Numbered from the stretch's first letter, positions 1-6,761 are shown. The stretch: DNA of 12,088 nt from Falsiroseomonas sp044341625 (GCA_044341625.1 JBIIRI010000106.1:1-12088), one strand, 5' to 3'. Numbers and translations are program-made. The notes: generated by a model not told the origin, from the letters alone.

Positions 1-168
1 TTCGACATAGCGACGCTGCCCCTCGGCGTAGATCGTGTCGAAGGCCAGCGAGGACTTGCCCGACCCCGACAGCCCCGTGACCACGGTCAGCGTATCCCGC
101 GGGATGTCGAGGTCGAGGTTCTTGAGGTTGTGTTCCCGCGCGCCGCGGATTCGGATCAGTCCGGTCAT
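1..168 (-). CDS. uvrA: Excinuclease ABC subunit A, N-terminal 56 residues (runs off left edge)
   Basis: UvrA is the damage-recognition ATPase of nucleotide excision repair; it loads UvrB onto lesions in the cytoplasm. Only the first 56 codons are in the window, read leftward from an ATG at 168-166. The translation begins MTGLIRIRGAREHNLKNLDL, the standard UvrA opening. A Walker A loop, GLSGSGKSS, lies at residues 32-40, followed by LAFDTIYAEGQRRYVE, also a UvrA signature. No strong Shine-Dalgarno sequence precedes the ATG. The gene diverges from ssb, an arrangement seen in many proteobacteria, and an SOS box lies about 50 bases upstream, so LexA control is likely. Identification is secure despite the truncation. 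Confidence 0.97.
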   Translation of the reverse strand, partial: MTGLIRIRGAREHNLKNLDLDIPRDTLTVVTGLSGSGKSSLAFDTIYAEGQRRYVE

Positions 169-197
169 CTATGCACCGATGCGGTCAGCGCGGCGCG

Positions 198-214
198 CGG
201 ACCGTGGCGGTCCG
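198..214. repeat. 7-bp inverted repeat beside the SOS box
   Basis: CGGACCG, a 3-base spacer TGG, and CGGTCCG form a perfect inverted repeat with 7-base arms. It ends 3 bases before the SOS box and lies in the probable uvrA 5' leader. It could be a small RNA hairpin in that leader or a protein site. In DNA this G+C-rich a 7-base arm can also arise by chance, so the function is open. Confidence 0.4.
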
Positions 215-217
215 AGC

Positions 218-232
218 GTTCGCATTGTGTTC
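218..232. promoter_or_regulatory. LexA-binding SOS box, alphaproteobacterial type
   Basis: GTTCGCATTGTGTTC is an exact match to the direct-repeat consensus GTTC-N7-GTTC known for LexA in alphaproteobacteria. It sits between divergent uvrA and ssb, both classic SOS genes, 50 bases from the uvrA start and 189 bases from the ssb start. The exact match and the location make the call strong. Which of the two genes it represses is inferred, not shown. Confidence 0.85.
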
Positions 233-255
233 TGGGGCTTCTAGGCCCATATAGA
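225..255 (+). promoter_or_regulatory. Candidate promoter toward ssb, overlapping the SOS box
   Basis: TATAGA at 250-255 is one of very few A+T-rich hexamers in this region and resembles a -10 element. TTGTGT at 225-230 could be a -35 element, with a 19-base spacer that is longer than ideal. The -35 would lie inside the SOS box, so LexA binding would block it. This would leave an ssb leader of about 160 bases. The assignment is tentative, and the A+T patch could instead serve the opposite strand. Confidence 0.35.
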
Positions 256-420
256 TGGGGCTGGAAGAGCTTTCGCCAGGGGCGTGATGCGGGGTGGGGT
301 GCGGGGCGTCGCGCGGCGGCCCGCATGGCTGGCCTGCAACCCGCCGCCGGGCTAGTTTCCGGCCCGAGAAACGCCCCGCGCCCGGCCTGTCCCGCGCGCC
401 GGAGAGGAGGATTCCGACCG

Positions 421-969
421 ATGGCCGGAGTGAACAAGGTGATCCTGCTGGGCCGGCTCGGCCGCGACCCGGAAGTGCGGAACTTCCAGAATGGCGGCCG
501 CGTGGTGAACCTGCGCCTCGCGACCTCCGAACGCTACAAGGACCGCGAGGGCAACATGCAGGAGCGGACCGAGTGGCATTCGGTCGCCATCTTCAACGAG
601 AAGCTGGGCGAGATCGCCGAGAAGTACCTGCGGAAGGGCTCTGAGGTCTATCTGGAAGGCCAGATCGAGACCCGGAAGTGGCAGGACCAGGCGGGCCAGG
701 ACCGCTACTCGACCGAGATCGTGCTGCGCCAGTTCCGGGGCGAGCTGTCGCTGGTCGGCGGCCGCGGTGCGGGCGGGGAGATGGGTAGCGATCCGGGCGA
801 GTCGGGTGGCGGCTATGGCGGTGGCCGGTCTTCCGGCGGCGGCGCTGCGCGCGGCGGCTGGGACGACAATGCCGGCGGCGGGCGCCCGGCTGGCGGCGGT
901 GCGCCGCGTGCCGGCGGCGGGCGCGCCCCGGCCAAGGGCGGCGACCTCGACGACGACATCCCGTTCTGA
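421..969 (+). CDS. ssb: Single-stranded DNA-binding protein SSB
   Basis: SSB coats single-stranded DNA in replication, recombination and repair and recruits partner proteins through its C-terminal tip. The 182-residue product starts MAGVNKVILLGRLGRDPEVR and carries the OB fold over about residues 1-110. It includes TEWHSVAIF (W52) and the tract ending RKWQDQAGQDRY (W87), as in E. coli SSB. Residues about 113-174 form a Gly/Arg/Ala-rich disordered linker. The protein ends DLDDDIPF, the conserved acidic docking tip. The ATG at 421 is chosen because GAGGAGG ends 10 bases upstream and family homology begins there, although the frame is open further upstream. It diverges from uvrA and precedes gyrA, a common alphaproteobacterial order, and is probably SOS-controlled. 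Confidence 0.98.
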   Translation: MAGVNKVILLGRLGRDPEVRNFQNGGRVVNLRLATSERYKDREGNMQERTEWHSVAIFNEKLGEIAEKYLRKGSEVYLEGQIETRKWQDQAGQDRYSTEIVLRQFRGELSLVGGRGAGGEMGSDPGESGGGYGGGRSSGGGAARGGWDDNAGGGRPAGGGAPRAGGGRAPAKGGDLDDDIPF

Positions 970-1000
970 CATCCAGGCTGCACGCCTGAATTGCGCTTCC

Positions 1001-1024
1001 CGGCCCGGGCTTCGCCCCGGGCCG
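1001..1024 (+). terminator. G+C-rich hairpin between ssb and gyrA
   Basis: CGGCCCGGG and CCCGGGCCG form a perfect 9-bp stem around a 6-base CTTCGC loop. The hairpin starts 31 bases after the ssb stop and ends 4 bases before the GAGG Shine-Dalgarno of gyrA. There is no U tract, so it is not a textbook intrinsic terminator. It could be a weak or partial terminator for ssb, or an element in the gyrA leader. The structure is plain in the sequence; the role is inferred. Confidence 0.5.
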
Positions 1025-1040
1025 AATTGAGGACCACGAC

Positions 1041-3866
1041 TTGACCGATACGCCGCAGGACCCGAACGCACATTCCGATATCGCGCCCGTGGGGCTCGAG
1101 ACGGAGATGCGGCGTTCCTACCTCGACTACGCGATGAGCGTCATCGTCGCCCGCGCGCTGCCCGATGCGCGGGACGGGCTGAAGCCGGTGCACCGGCGCA
1201 TCCTGTTCGCGATGCATGAGGCGGGGAACACCGCCGACAAGGCGCACCGGAAATCGGCCCGCGTCGTCGGCGACGTGATGGGCAAGTATCACCCGCATGG
1301 CGACAGCGCGATCTATGACGCGATGGTCCGCATGGCGCAGCCCTTCTCGATGCGCGTGCCGCTGATCGACGGGCAGGGCAATTTCGGCTCGATGGACGGC
1401 GATGCGCCGGCGGCGATGCGGTACACGGAAGCGCGCCTGGCGAAATCCGCCGCCGCGCTGCTGGCGGGGATCGAGGAAGACACGGTCGATTTCGCGCCGA
1501 ACTACGACGAGACGGCGGAAGAGCCGCGGGTGCTGCCCGCCGCCTATCCGAACCTGCTGGTGAATGGCGCGGGCGGCATCGCGGTCGGCATGGCCACCAA
1601 CATCCCGACCCACAATCCGGGTGAGGTGATCGACGCCACGCTCAAGCTGATCGCGGAACCCGACACCACGCTGGCCGAGCTGATGCAGATCATCCCCGGC
1701 CCGGATTTCCCGACCGGCGGCCTGATCCTCGGCCGTGCCGGCATCCGCAGCGCCTTCGAGACGGGGCGCGGCTCCATCCCGCTGCGCGCCCGCGCGACGA
1801 TCGAGGAGATGCGCGGCGGCCGGTCCATGATCGTCGTGACCGAGATCCCCTACCAGGTGAACAAGTCCACGCTGATCGAGAAGATCGCGGAGCTGGTGCG
1901 CGCCAAGGCGGTGGAGGGAATCTCCGACCTCCGCGACGAAAGCGACCGCGACGGGCTCAGGATCGTGATCGAGCTGAAGAAGGACGCGACGCCGGAAGTC
2001 GTGCTGAACCAGCTGTATCGCTTCACGCAGCTGCAGACCTCCTTCGGCGTGAATTTCGTCGCGCTCGACGAAGGCAAGCCGCGGCTGATGGGTATCCGCG
2101 ACGCGCTGCTCGCCTTCATCAAGTTCCGCGAGGAGGTGATCAACCGCCGCAGCCGCTTCCGCCTGGAGAAGGCGCGCGAACGCGGCCACAACCTGATCGG
2201 CCTGGCGGTTGCCGTTGCGAATATCGACGAGGTGATCGCGCTGATCCGCGCCGCGCCGGATGCGGCTTCCGCCCGTGTCGCGCTGATGGCGCGGGACTGG
2301 CCGGCGGCCGATATCGGACCGCTGCTCGCCCTGGTGGACGACCACCGCAACCTGCTGTCCGAAGCTGGCACCGTGCGGCTGACGGAAGACCAGGCCAAGG
2401 GCATCCTGGAGCTGCGCCTGCAACGCCTGACCGGGCTGGAGCGCGAGAAGATCGCGGCCGAGCTGACCGATGTGGGCGCTACCATCCAGGAATTGCTGGC
2501 GATCCTCGCCTCCCGCCCCCGCCGCATGGAGCTGATGGCGCAGGAACTCGCCGCCGTCCGCGCCACCATCGCAACCCCGCGCATGACCGAGATCATGGAC
2601 GGCGTCGCCGACCAGGACGATGAAAGCCTGATCGAGCCCGGCACCATGGTCGTGACGCTGACCCGCGATGGCTATGTGAAGCGCACGGGGCTCGAGGTGT
2701 TCCGCGCGCAGCATCGTGGCGGGCGCGGGCGCACCGGCGCGGGCCGGCGCGAGGACGACATCGTCGTCCGCAGCTTCGTCGCGCATACCCACCAATGGGT
2801 GCTGTTCTTCACCAGCCGCGGCATCGCCTTCCGAGAGAAGGTCTGGCAGCTGCCCGAAGGCGGCGCGACGGGGCGCGGGCGATCTCTTCGCCAGGTGCTG
2901 CAGCTGCAGCAGGACGAAAATGTCACCGCCGTGCTGCCGCTGCCGCAGGACGAGACGCTGTGGGAAAACCTGCACCTGGTCTTCGCGACCCAGCAGGGCA
3001 ATGTGCGGCGCAACAAGCTCTCGGATTTCCGCAATGTCCGCGCCTCCGGCCTCATCGCCATGAAGCTCGAGGAGGGCGACAGCCTGATCGGCGTGGCGAC
3101 ATGCCGCGAGGGCGACGACGTGATGCTGGCCACCCGCCAGGGCCGCTGCATCCGCTTCCAGGCGGAGGAGGAGACGCTGCGCGTCTTCGCCGGCCGCGCC
3201 TCGGATGGCGTGCGCGGCATCCGCCTGCTGGGCGAGGACCGCGTCATCTCGCTCGCCGTGCTGCGCCATGTGGAGGCGACGGTGGGAGAACGCGTGGCCT
3301 ATCTGCGCCTCGCCGCGCAGAAGCGCCGCGCTGCCGGCGAGGAGAATGGCGAGGCCGATGTGCCCGCCGTCGCGGAGGAGACGGAGGAGGGCGCCGAGCT
3401 TGTCACCCTCTCGCCCGAGCGCGAGGCGGAACTTGCCCATGCCGAGCAATTCATCCTGGCGGTTACCGAGAAGGGCTTCGGCAAGCGCACATCGGCCTAT
3501 GAATATCGGCTGGTCGGGCGCGGCGGGCAGGGCATCCGCGCCATCGGCTTCGACGACAAGGCCGAGAAGGGCGAGACGGCGAAGTGGCGGACGGGCCGCG
3601 AGGTTGTTGCGACCTTCACCGTCGAGCCCGGCGAGGACATCCTGCTGGTCACCGATGGCGGCAAGGTGATCCGCACGCCCGCCGAGCAGGTGCGCATCAC
3701 CGGCCGCACCGCGATGGGCGTGCGGCTCGCGCGGCCCGACGCCGAGGAGCGCGTGACATCCTGCTTCCCGGTCATGGAGGATGAGGAGGAACCGGCCGAG
3801 GCCGGCGCCGCCCCGTCCGCCGACAGCGCCACGGCCGCCGCGCCGGAGCCCGACGCCCATGGCTAA
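1041..3866 (+). CDS. gyrA: DNA gyrase subunit A
   Basis: GyrA is the DNA-breaking and rejoining subunit of gyrase, which with GyrB introduces negative supercoils. The 941-residue product opens at TTG (1041), with GAGGA at 1029-1033 as ribosome site. There is no ATG until residue 23, too close to the conserved SYLDYAMSV motif to be the likely start. The catalytic Tyr is Y128 in AAMRYTE, preceded by R127. The quinolone region reads HGDSAIYD with S89 and D93, the susceptible-type residues. The GyrA box QHRGGRG at residues 557-563 opens the DNA-wrapping C-terminal domain and separates GyrA from ParC. The protein is longer than E. coli GyrA (875). The extra length comes from an acidic insert near residues 758-800 and an acidic Ala/Pro-rich tail. 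The 3' end overlaps coaD by 8 bases. Confidence 0.97.
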   Translation: MTDTPQDPNAHSDIAPVGLETEMRRSYLDYAMSVIVARALPDARDGLKPVHRRILFAMHEAGNTADKAHRKSARVVGDVMGKYHPHGDSAIYDAMVRMAQPFSMRVPLIDGQGNFGSMDGDAPAAMRYTEARLAKSAAALLAGIEEDTVDFAPNYDETAEEPRVLPAAYPNLLVNGAGGIAVGMATNIPTHNPGEVIDATLKLIAEPDTTLAELMQIIPGPDFPTGGLILGRAGIRSAFETGRGSIPLRARATIEEMRGGRSMIVVTEIPYQVNKSTLIEKIAELVRAKAVEGISDLRDESDRDGLRIVIELKKDATPEVVLNQLYRFTQLQTSFGVNFVALDEGKPRLMGIRDALLAFIKFREEVINRRSRFRLEKARERGHNLIGLAVAVANIDEVIALIRAAPDAASARVALMARDWPAADIGPLLALVDDHRNLLSEAGTVRLTEDQAKGILELRLQRLTGLEREKIAAELTDVGATIQELLAILASRPRRMELMAQELAAVRATIATPRMTEIMDGVADQDDESLIEPGTMVVTLTRDGYVKRTGLEVFRAQHRGGRGRTGAGRREDDIVVRSFVAHTHQWVLFFTSRGIAFREKVWQLPEGGATGRGRSLRQVLQLQQDENVTAVLPLPQDETLWENLHLVFATQQGNVRRNKLSDFRNVRASGLIAMKLEEGDSLIGVATCREGDDVMLATRQGRCIRFQAEEETLRVFAGRASDGVRGIRLLGEDRVISLAVLRHVEATVGERVAYLRLAAQKRRAAGEENGEADVPAVAEETEEGAELVTLSPEREAELAHAEQFILAVTEKGFGKRTSAYEYRLVGRGGQGIRAIGFDDKAEKGETAKWRTGREVVATFTVEPGEDILLVTDGGKVIRTPAEQVRITGRTAMGVRLARPDAEERVTSCFPVMEDEEEPAEAGAAPSADSATAAAPEPDAHG

Positions 3867-4374
3867 GCGTATCGGGCTCTATCCGGGCACCTTCGACCCA
3901 GTCACCAACGGCCATATCGATGTCATCGGCCGCGCCGCGCGGCTGGTGGATCGGCTGGTGGTGGGGGTGGCGATCAATGCCGGCAAGGGGCCCCTTTTCC
4001 CGCTCGAGGAACGGGTGGAGCTGGTCCGCGCGGAGACCGACCGCATCGCCGCGCGCACGGGCTGCGAGGTTCGCGTGGTGCCCTTCACGGGCCTTCTGGT
4101 CGGCTTCGCGCGCGAGGTTGGCGCGCAGATGATCATCCGTGGCCTGCGGGCCGTGACGGATTTCGACTACGAGTTCCAGATGACCGGCATGAACCACCGC
4201 CTCGACCCCGAGATCGAGACGGTGTTCCTGATGGCGAGCGAGACCAACCAGTTCATCTCCTCCCGCTTCGTGAAGGAGATCGCGACGCTGGGCGGCGACA
4301 TCTCGACCTTCGTTCCCGCATTGACCCTGGAACGCACGCTGGCCCGCGTGCGGAACCGCAAGGACGCGACATGA
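3859..4374 (+). CDS. coaD: Phosphopantetheine adenylyltransferase
   Basis: CoaD transfers AMP from ATP to 4'-phosphopantetheine, giving dephospho-CoA in the penultimate step of coenzyme A synthesis in the cytoplasm. The 171-residue product begins MAKRIGLYPGTFDPVTNGH. It carries the nucleotidyltransferase T/HxGH motif as TNGH at residues 16-19. Also present are IIRGLRAVTDFDYEFQM (R94, R97) and the C-terminal ISSRFVKE motif at 133-140, all CoaD hallmarks. E. coli CoaD has 159 residues. The ATG at 3859 lies inside the end of gyrA (ATGGCTAA, 8-base overlap), with GGAG 10 bases upstream, so translation is probably coupled to gyrA. The frame is open further upstream, but homology starts at this ATG. 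Its stop overlaps the next start as ATGA. Confidence 0.97.
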   Translation: MAKRIGLYPGTFDPVTNGHIDVIGRAARLVDRLVVGVAINAGKGPLFPLEERVELVRAETDRIAARTGCEVRVVPFTGLLVGFAREVGAQMIIRGLRAVTDFDYEFQMTGMNHRLDPEIETVFLMASETNQFISSRFVKEIATLGGDISTFVPALTLERTLARVRNRKDAT

Positions 4375-4919
4375 TGCTTCTGACCCGCCGCCTCGCGCTC
4401 GGCGCCGCCGGCGCGCTCGCCCTGCCGGGCGTCCTGCGCGCGCAGAACGCGACGACCGCGATCTTCGAGCTGAAGGACGGTCCCGTCACCATCCAGCTCC
4501 TGCCCGATCTCGCGCCGCGCCATGTGGAACGGATCCGCACGCTGATCGGCCAGGGCTTCTACGACAACACGCCCTTCCACCGCGTGATCGAGGGCTTCAT
4601 GGCCCAGGGCGGCGATCCGACCGGCACCGGCACCGGCGGGTCCCGCCTGCCGGATGTGGCGGCGGAATTCGTCCCCGCCAGCCGCGCGCGCTTCCTGCGC
4701 GGCACCTGCGGCATGGCCCGCGCGCAGAACCCGAACAGCGCCAACAGCCAGTTCTTCATCATGTTCGCCCCGGCGCCGAGCCTGGATGGCCAGTACACCA
4801 TCTGGGGCCGCGTGGTGTCGGGGATGGAAGCCGTGGACCGCATCAAGCGCGGCGTCGGTTCCTCCGGCATGGTGCCCGCGCCGGCCGACCGCCTGATCCG
4901 AGCCCGCCTCGGCGCCTGA
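4371..4919 (+). CDS. Cyclophilin-type peptidyl-prolyl isomerase with export signal
   Basis: This enzyme catalyses cis-trans isomerisation of peptidyl-proline bonds. The 182-residue product starts with a signal peptide, MMLLTRRLALGAAGALALPG, with a likely cleavage after LRA at residues 22-24. The RR-L-A-L pattern fits a Tat signal but Sec export is also possible; the location is probably periplasmic. The core has FHRVIEGFMAQGGD, containing the cyclophilin catalytic Arg, Phe and Gln, and NSQFFIMF. The position of human CypA Trp121 is Ser in APSLDGQYTIWG, so cyclosporin binding is probably weak. The start overlaps the coaD stop (ATGA); the second ATG, 3 bases on, is equally possible, and AAGGA precedes both. 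It is a tandem paralogue of the next gene. Confidence 0.95.
   Translation: MMLLTRRLALGAAGALALPGVLRAQNATTAIFELKDGPVTIQLLPDLAPRHVERIRTLIGQGFYDNTPFHRVIEGFMAQGGDPTGTGTGGSRLPDVAAEFVPASRARFLRGTCGMARAQNPNSANSQFFIMFAPAPSLDGQYTIWGRVVSGMEAVDRIKRGVGSSGMVPAPADRLIRARLGA
4557..4807 (+). repeat. Cyclophilin duplication, copy 1 of near-identical tracts
   Basis: Within this span, 59 bases (4557-4615) and 65 bases (4743-4807) are identical to 5078-5136 and 5264-5328 in the neighbouring cyclophilin gene, at a constant offset of 521 bases. The part between these tracts is clearly diverged in both DNA and protein. The match was found by reading the two copies side by side. Confidence 0.9.
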
Positions 4920-4945
4920 GACACGACCTTTCCAAGGACACGACC

Positions 4946-5497
4946 ATGACCGAAGCCACGCCTGCGCCTGAGAACACGCTGCTGCTCGAGACCAAGGACG
5001 GCACCGTCACGATCGAGCTGCTGCCCGATCTCGCGCCGAAGCATGTCGAGCAGATCCGCACGCTGGCCGCGCGCGGTTTCTACGACAACACGCCCTTCCA
5101 CCGCGTGATCGAGGGCTTCATGGCCCAGGGCGGCGACCCGACGGGCACCGGCACCGGCGGCTCCGACCTGCCGGACATCGCGGCGGAGTTCAGCCACCCG
5201 TCCAAGGCGCGCTTCCTGCGCGGCACCTGCGGCATGGCGCGGACGGCGAATCCGAACAGCGCGAACAGCCAGTTCTTCATCATGTTCGCCCCGGCGCCGA
5301 GCCTGGATGGCCAGTACACCATCTGGGGTCGCGTGGTGTCGGGGATGGAGGCCATCGACAAGATCAAGCGCGGCGCCGGCGGCAGCGGCATGGTGCGTGA
5401 ACCGGATCGCGTTATCTCCATGAAGCTCGGCACGGCGGCGGCGCCGGCTGCCGAAGCCGCCACCGGGGTTGACAGCGCCCCGGCACAGGACGCCTAA
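4946..5497 (+). CDS. Cyclophilin-type peptidyl-prolyl isomerase, cytoplasmic
   Basis: This second prolyl isomerase has 183 residues and starts MTEATPAPENTLLLETKDGT, with no signal peptide, so it should stay in the cytoplasm. The same active-site blocks are present: FHRVIEGFMAQGGD and NSQFFIMF, then SLDGQYTIWGRVVSGME. It ends in an Ala/Pro-rich tail of about 20 residues (AAAPAAEAATGVDSAPAQDA) that the exported paralogue lacks. AAGGA at 4934-4938 lies 7 bases before the ATG. It is 26 bases downstream of the first cyclophilin and probably in the same transcript. A cyclophilin after coaD is common in alphaproteobacteria; two in tandem, one exported and one cytoplasmic, also occur. A hairpin follows the stop. 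Confidence 0.95.
   Translation: MTEATPAPENTLLLETKDGTVTIELLPDLAPKHVEQIRTLAARGFYDNTPFHRVIEGFMAQGGDPTGTGTGGSDLPDIAAEFSHPSKARFLRGTCGMARTANPNSANSQFFIMFAPAPSLDGQYTIWGRVVSGMEAIDKIKRGAGGSGMVREPDRVISMKLGTAAAPAAEAATGVDSAPAQDA
5078..5328 (+). repeat. Cyclophilin duplication, copy 2 of near-identical tracts
   Basis: This is the partner of 4557-4807. The identical blocks are 5078-5136 (59 bases) and 5264-5328 (65 bases); after a single mismatch at 5329, a further 20 bases also match. Identity extends through third codon positions, which is more than selection on protein sequence alone would need. Confidence 0.9.
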
Positions 5498-5498
5498 A
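5469..5498 (+). promoter_or_regulatory. Candidate promoter for tRNA-Lys inside the end of the cyclophilin gene
   Basis: TTGACA at 5469-5474 is a perfect -35 hexamer, notable in DNA this rich in G+C. Eighteen bases downstream CCTAAA (5493-5498) is a weak -10. Together they lie about 50 bases before tRNA-Lys. The hexamer encodes Val-Asp-Ser codons of the cyclophilin tail, so it may be coincidental. Confidence 0.3.
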
Positions 5499-5504
5499 GC
5501 GCCC

Positions 5505-5530
5505 GCCCGGCGCCCTCAGCGGCGCCGGGC
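5505..5530 (+). terminator. Hairpin after the cyclophilin operon
   Basis: GCCCGGCGCC, a 6-base CTCAGC loop and GGCGCCGGGC form a perfect 10-bp stem starting 8 bases after the cyclophilin stop. No U run follows. The position fits a terminator of the preceding genes. If transcription reads through, it would fold in the leader of the tRNA precursor. Confidence 0.55.
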
Positions 5531-5548
5531 ACCGCGCCTTGGCGCGAC

Positions 5549-5621
5549 GAGCCCGTAGCTCAGCCGGTAGAGCACGTGACTTTTAATCATGGGGTCGTGG
5601 GTTCGAGTCCCACCGGGCTCA
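5549..5621 (+). tRNA. tRNA-Lys(UUU)
   Basis: The 73-base cloverleaf can be folded by eye. The acceptor stem GAGCCCG (5549-5555) pairs with CGGGCTC (5614-5620), with discriminator A at 5621. The D arm is GCTC/GAGC. The anticodon stem CGTGA/TCATG holds one G-T wobble around loop CTTTTAA, giving anticodon TTT at 5582-5584. The T arm GTGGG/CCCAC encloses TTCGAGT. The 3' CCA is not encoded (ATA follows). This is tRNA-Lys reading AAA and AAG. No integrase or attachment-site duplication was seen next to it. Confidence 0.97.
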
Positions 5622-5648
5622 TATTTCCATCGGTGCCACGGCAGCATC

Positions 5649-5663
5649 GGCGCGGACCGCGCC
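5649..5663. repeat. 15-base palindrome between tRNA-Lys and msrP
   Basis: GGCGCGG-A-CCGCGCC is a perfect inverted repeat with 7-base arms around a single base, 28 bases after the tRNA and 77 bases before msrP. It could end the tRNA transcript or be an operator for msrP. A C-rich rather than T-rich tract follows, so the terminator reading is weak. A TTGACG hexamer at 5680-5685 could be a -35 for msrP, but I see no good -10 for it. Confidence 0.35.
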
Positions 5664-5739
5664 CCATTATCCCCCACCCTTGACGCCAGCCGGTCCCGAC
5701 CGAACCTGTCGGCTACGGGCCAGGAAGGCGGAGAGCGAG

Positions 5740-6738
5740 ATGCGTGTCCATCGCAGGCGTGGCTGGGAAATCCCGGATCGGGACGCGAGCCCCGAACATC
5801 TTGTTCTGAACCGCCGCGCGCTGATGGCCGCGGCCGGTGCGGGCGCCATGCTGGCGCCTGCGGCGGCGGAGGCCCAATGGCTGCTACGCCGGGGCGAGGG
5901 GGGCGGCGCCGATCCCTGGGCGCGCCTGCCCGCGGACCTGCCGGACCTGCCCGCGGCGCAGCGCAACCTGCGCTTCGTGCCCGGCCGCGCGCTGAGCCCG
6001 GAGCGAGAGACCGTCACCTACAACAACTTCTACGAATTCGGCACCGACAAGAGCATCTGGACCGCCGCGCTGCGCATGCCTGTCCGCCCCTGGACGATCC
6101 GGGTGGATGGCATGGTGGAAGCGCCGGGCGAATTCGGCGTGGACGACCTGATCTCCCGCATAGGGATCGAAGAACGGGTCTATCGCCTGCGCTGCGTCGA
6201 GGCCTGGGCGATGACCGTGCCCTGGACGGGGTTCGAGCTGTCGAAGCTGCTCTCCCTCGTCCGGCCGCTCGGCTCCGCCAAGTATGTGCGGTTCGAGACG
6301 GCGGCGATTCAGGGCGTGATGCCGGGGCTGCGGCAGAGCTGGTTTCCCTGGCCGCATGTCGAAGGCTGCACCATCGCCGAAGCCGCGAACGAACTGACCT
6401 TCATGCCCGTCGGCATGTTCGGCCGTCCGCTGCCGCCGCAGAATGGCGGGCCGTTCCGCGTGGTGTTTCCGTGGAAGTATGGCTTCAAGTCGGGCAAGTC
6501 GATCACCCGCATCACCCTGACCGACCAGCGCCCGCGAAGCTTCTGGGAAACCCAGCAGGCCAACGAATACGGCTTCTGGGCCAATGTGAACCCCGAAGTG
6601 CCGCATCCGCGCTGGAGCCAGGCGACGGAACGGCTGATCGGCACCGGGGAACGCGTGCCGACCCGGCTGTTCAACGGCTATGGCGAGTTCGTCGCCTCGC
6701 TCTACACGGGACTCCAGAATGAGCGGCTCTGGGCGTAA
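5740..6738 (+). CDS. msrP: Periplasmic methionine sulfoxide reductase, catalytic molybdenum subunit MsrP (YedY)
   Basis: MsrP reduces methionine sulfoxide in oxidised periplasmic proteins using a molybdopterin cofactor, normally receiving electrons from the membrane haem protein MsrQ. The 332-residue product matches the family length (334 in E. coli). A Tat signal is clear: LNRRALMAA with R25-R26, a hydrophobic stretch, and probable cleavage after AEA at residue 45. Family blocks are NNFYEFGTDKSIW, then RLRCVEAWAM with C152 as the molybdenum ligand, then PWKYGFKSGKSI and the C-terminal WETQQANEYGFWANVNPE. The ATG at 5740 is chosen because the signal peptide starts there; GGAG lies just upstream, and the earlier TTG at 5680 would add 20 residues of no apparent function. 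No msrQ follows; a response regulator begins 23 bases on. Confidence 0.95.
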   Translation: MRVHRRRGWEIPDRDASPEHLVLNRRALMAAAGAGAMLAPAAAEAQWLLRRGEGGGADPWARLPADLPDLPAAQRNLRFVPGRALSPERETVTYNNFYEFGTDKSIWTAALRMPVRPWTIRVDGMVEAPGEFGVDDLISRIGIEERVYRLRCVEAWAMTVPWTGFELSKLLSLVRPLGSAKYVRFETAAIQGVMPGLRQSWFPWPHVEGCTIAEAANELTFMPVGMFGRPLPPQNGGPFRVVFPWKYGFKSGKSITRITLTDQRPRSFWETQQANEYGFWANVNPEVPHPRWSQATERLIGTGERVPTRLFNGYGEFVASLYTGLQNERLWA

Positions 6739-6761
6739 CGGCGCCGTGCGGGCGCCCGCGC

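Noticed and set aside
169..420. Small protein genes in the uvrA-ssb spacer
   Set aside because: Open frames here are by-products of high G+C content, lack ribosome sites and run into ssb or uvrA in other frames.
1281..1330. Possible quinolone-resistance change in gyrA
   Set aside because: The positions equivalent to E. coli S83 and D87 are S89 and D93, the susceptible-type residues.
813..3860. Open frame of 1015 codons on the minus strand, antisense to ssb and gyrA
   Set aside because: gyrA on the plus strand is certain. High G+C third positions remove stops from the antisense frame, and the translation is His/Asp/Arg-rich low-complexity with no recognisable domain.
5549..5739. tRNA-Lys as an integration site for a mobile element
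   Set aside because: No integrase, no repeated tRNA 3' end and no composition change were seen nearby.
5589..6722. Plus-strand open frame that starts inside tRNA-Lys and overlaps msrP in another frame
   Set aside because: It begins in the tRNA and its product is low-complexity; the msrP frame carries all family motifs.
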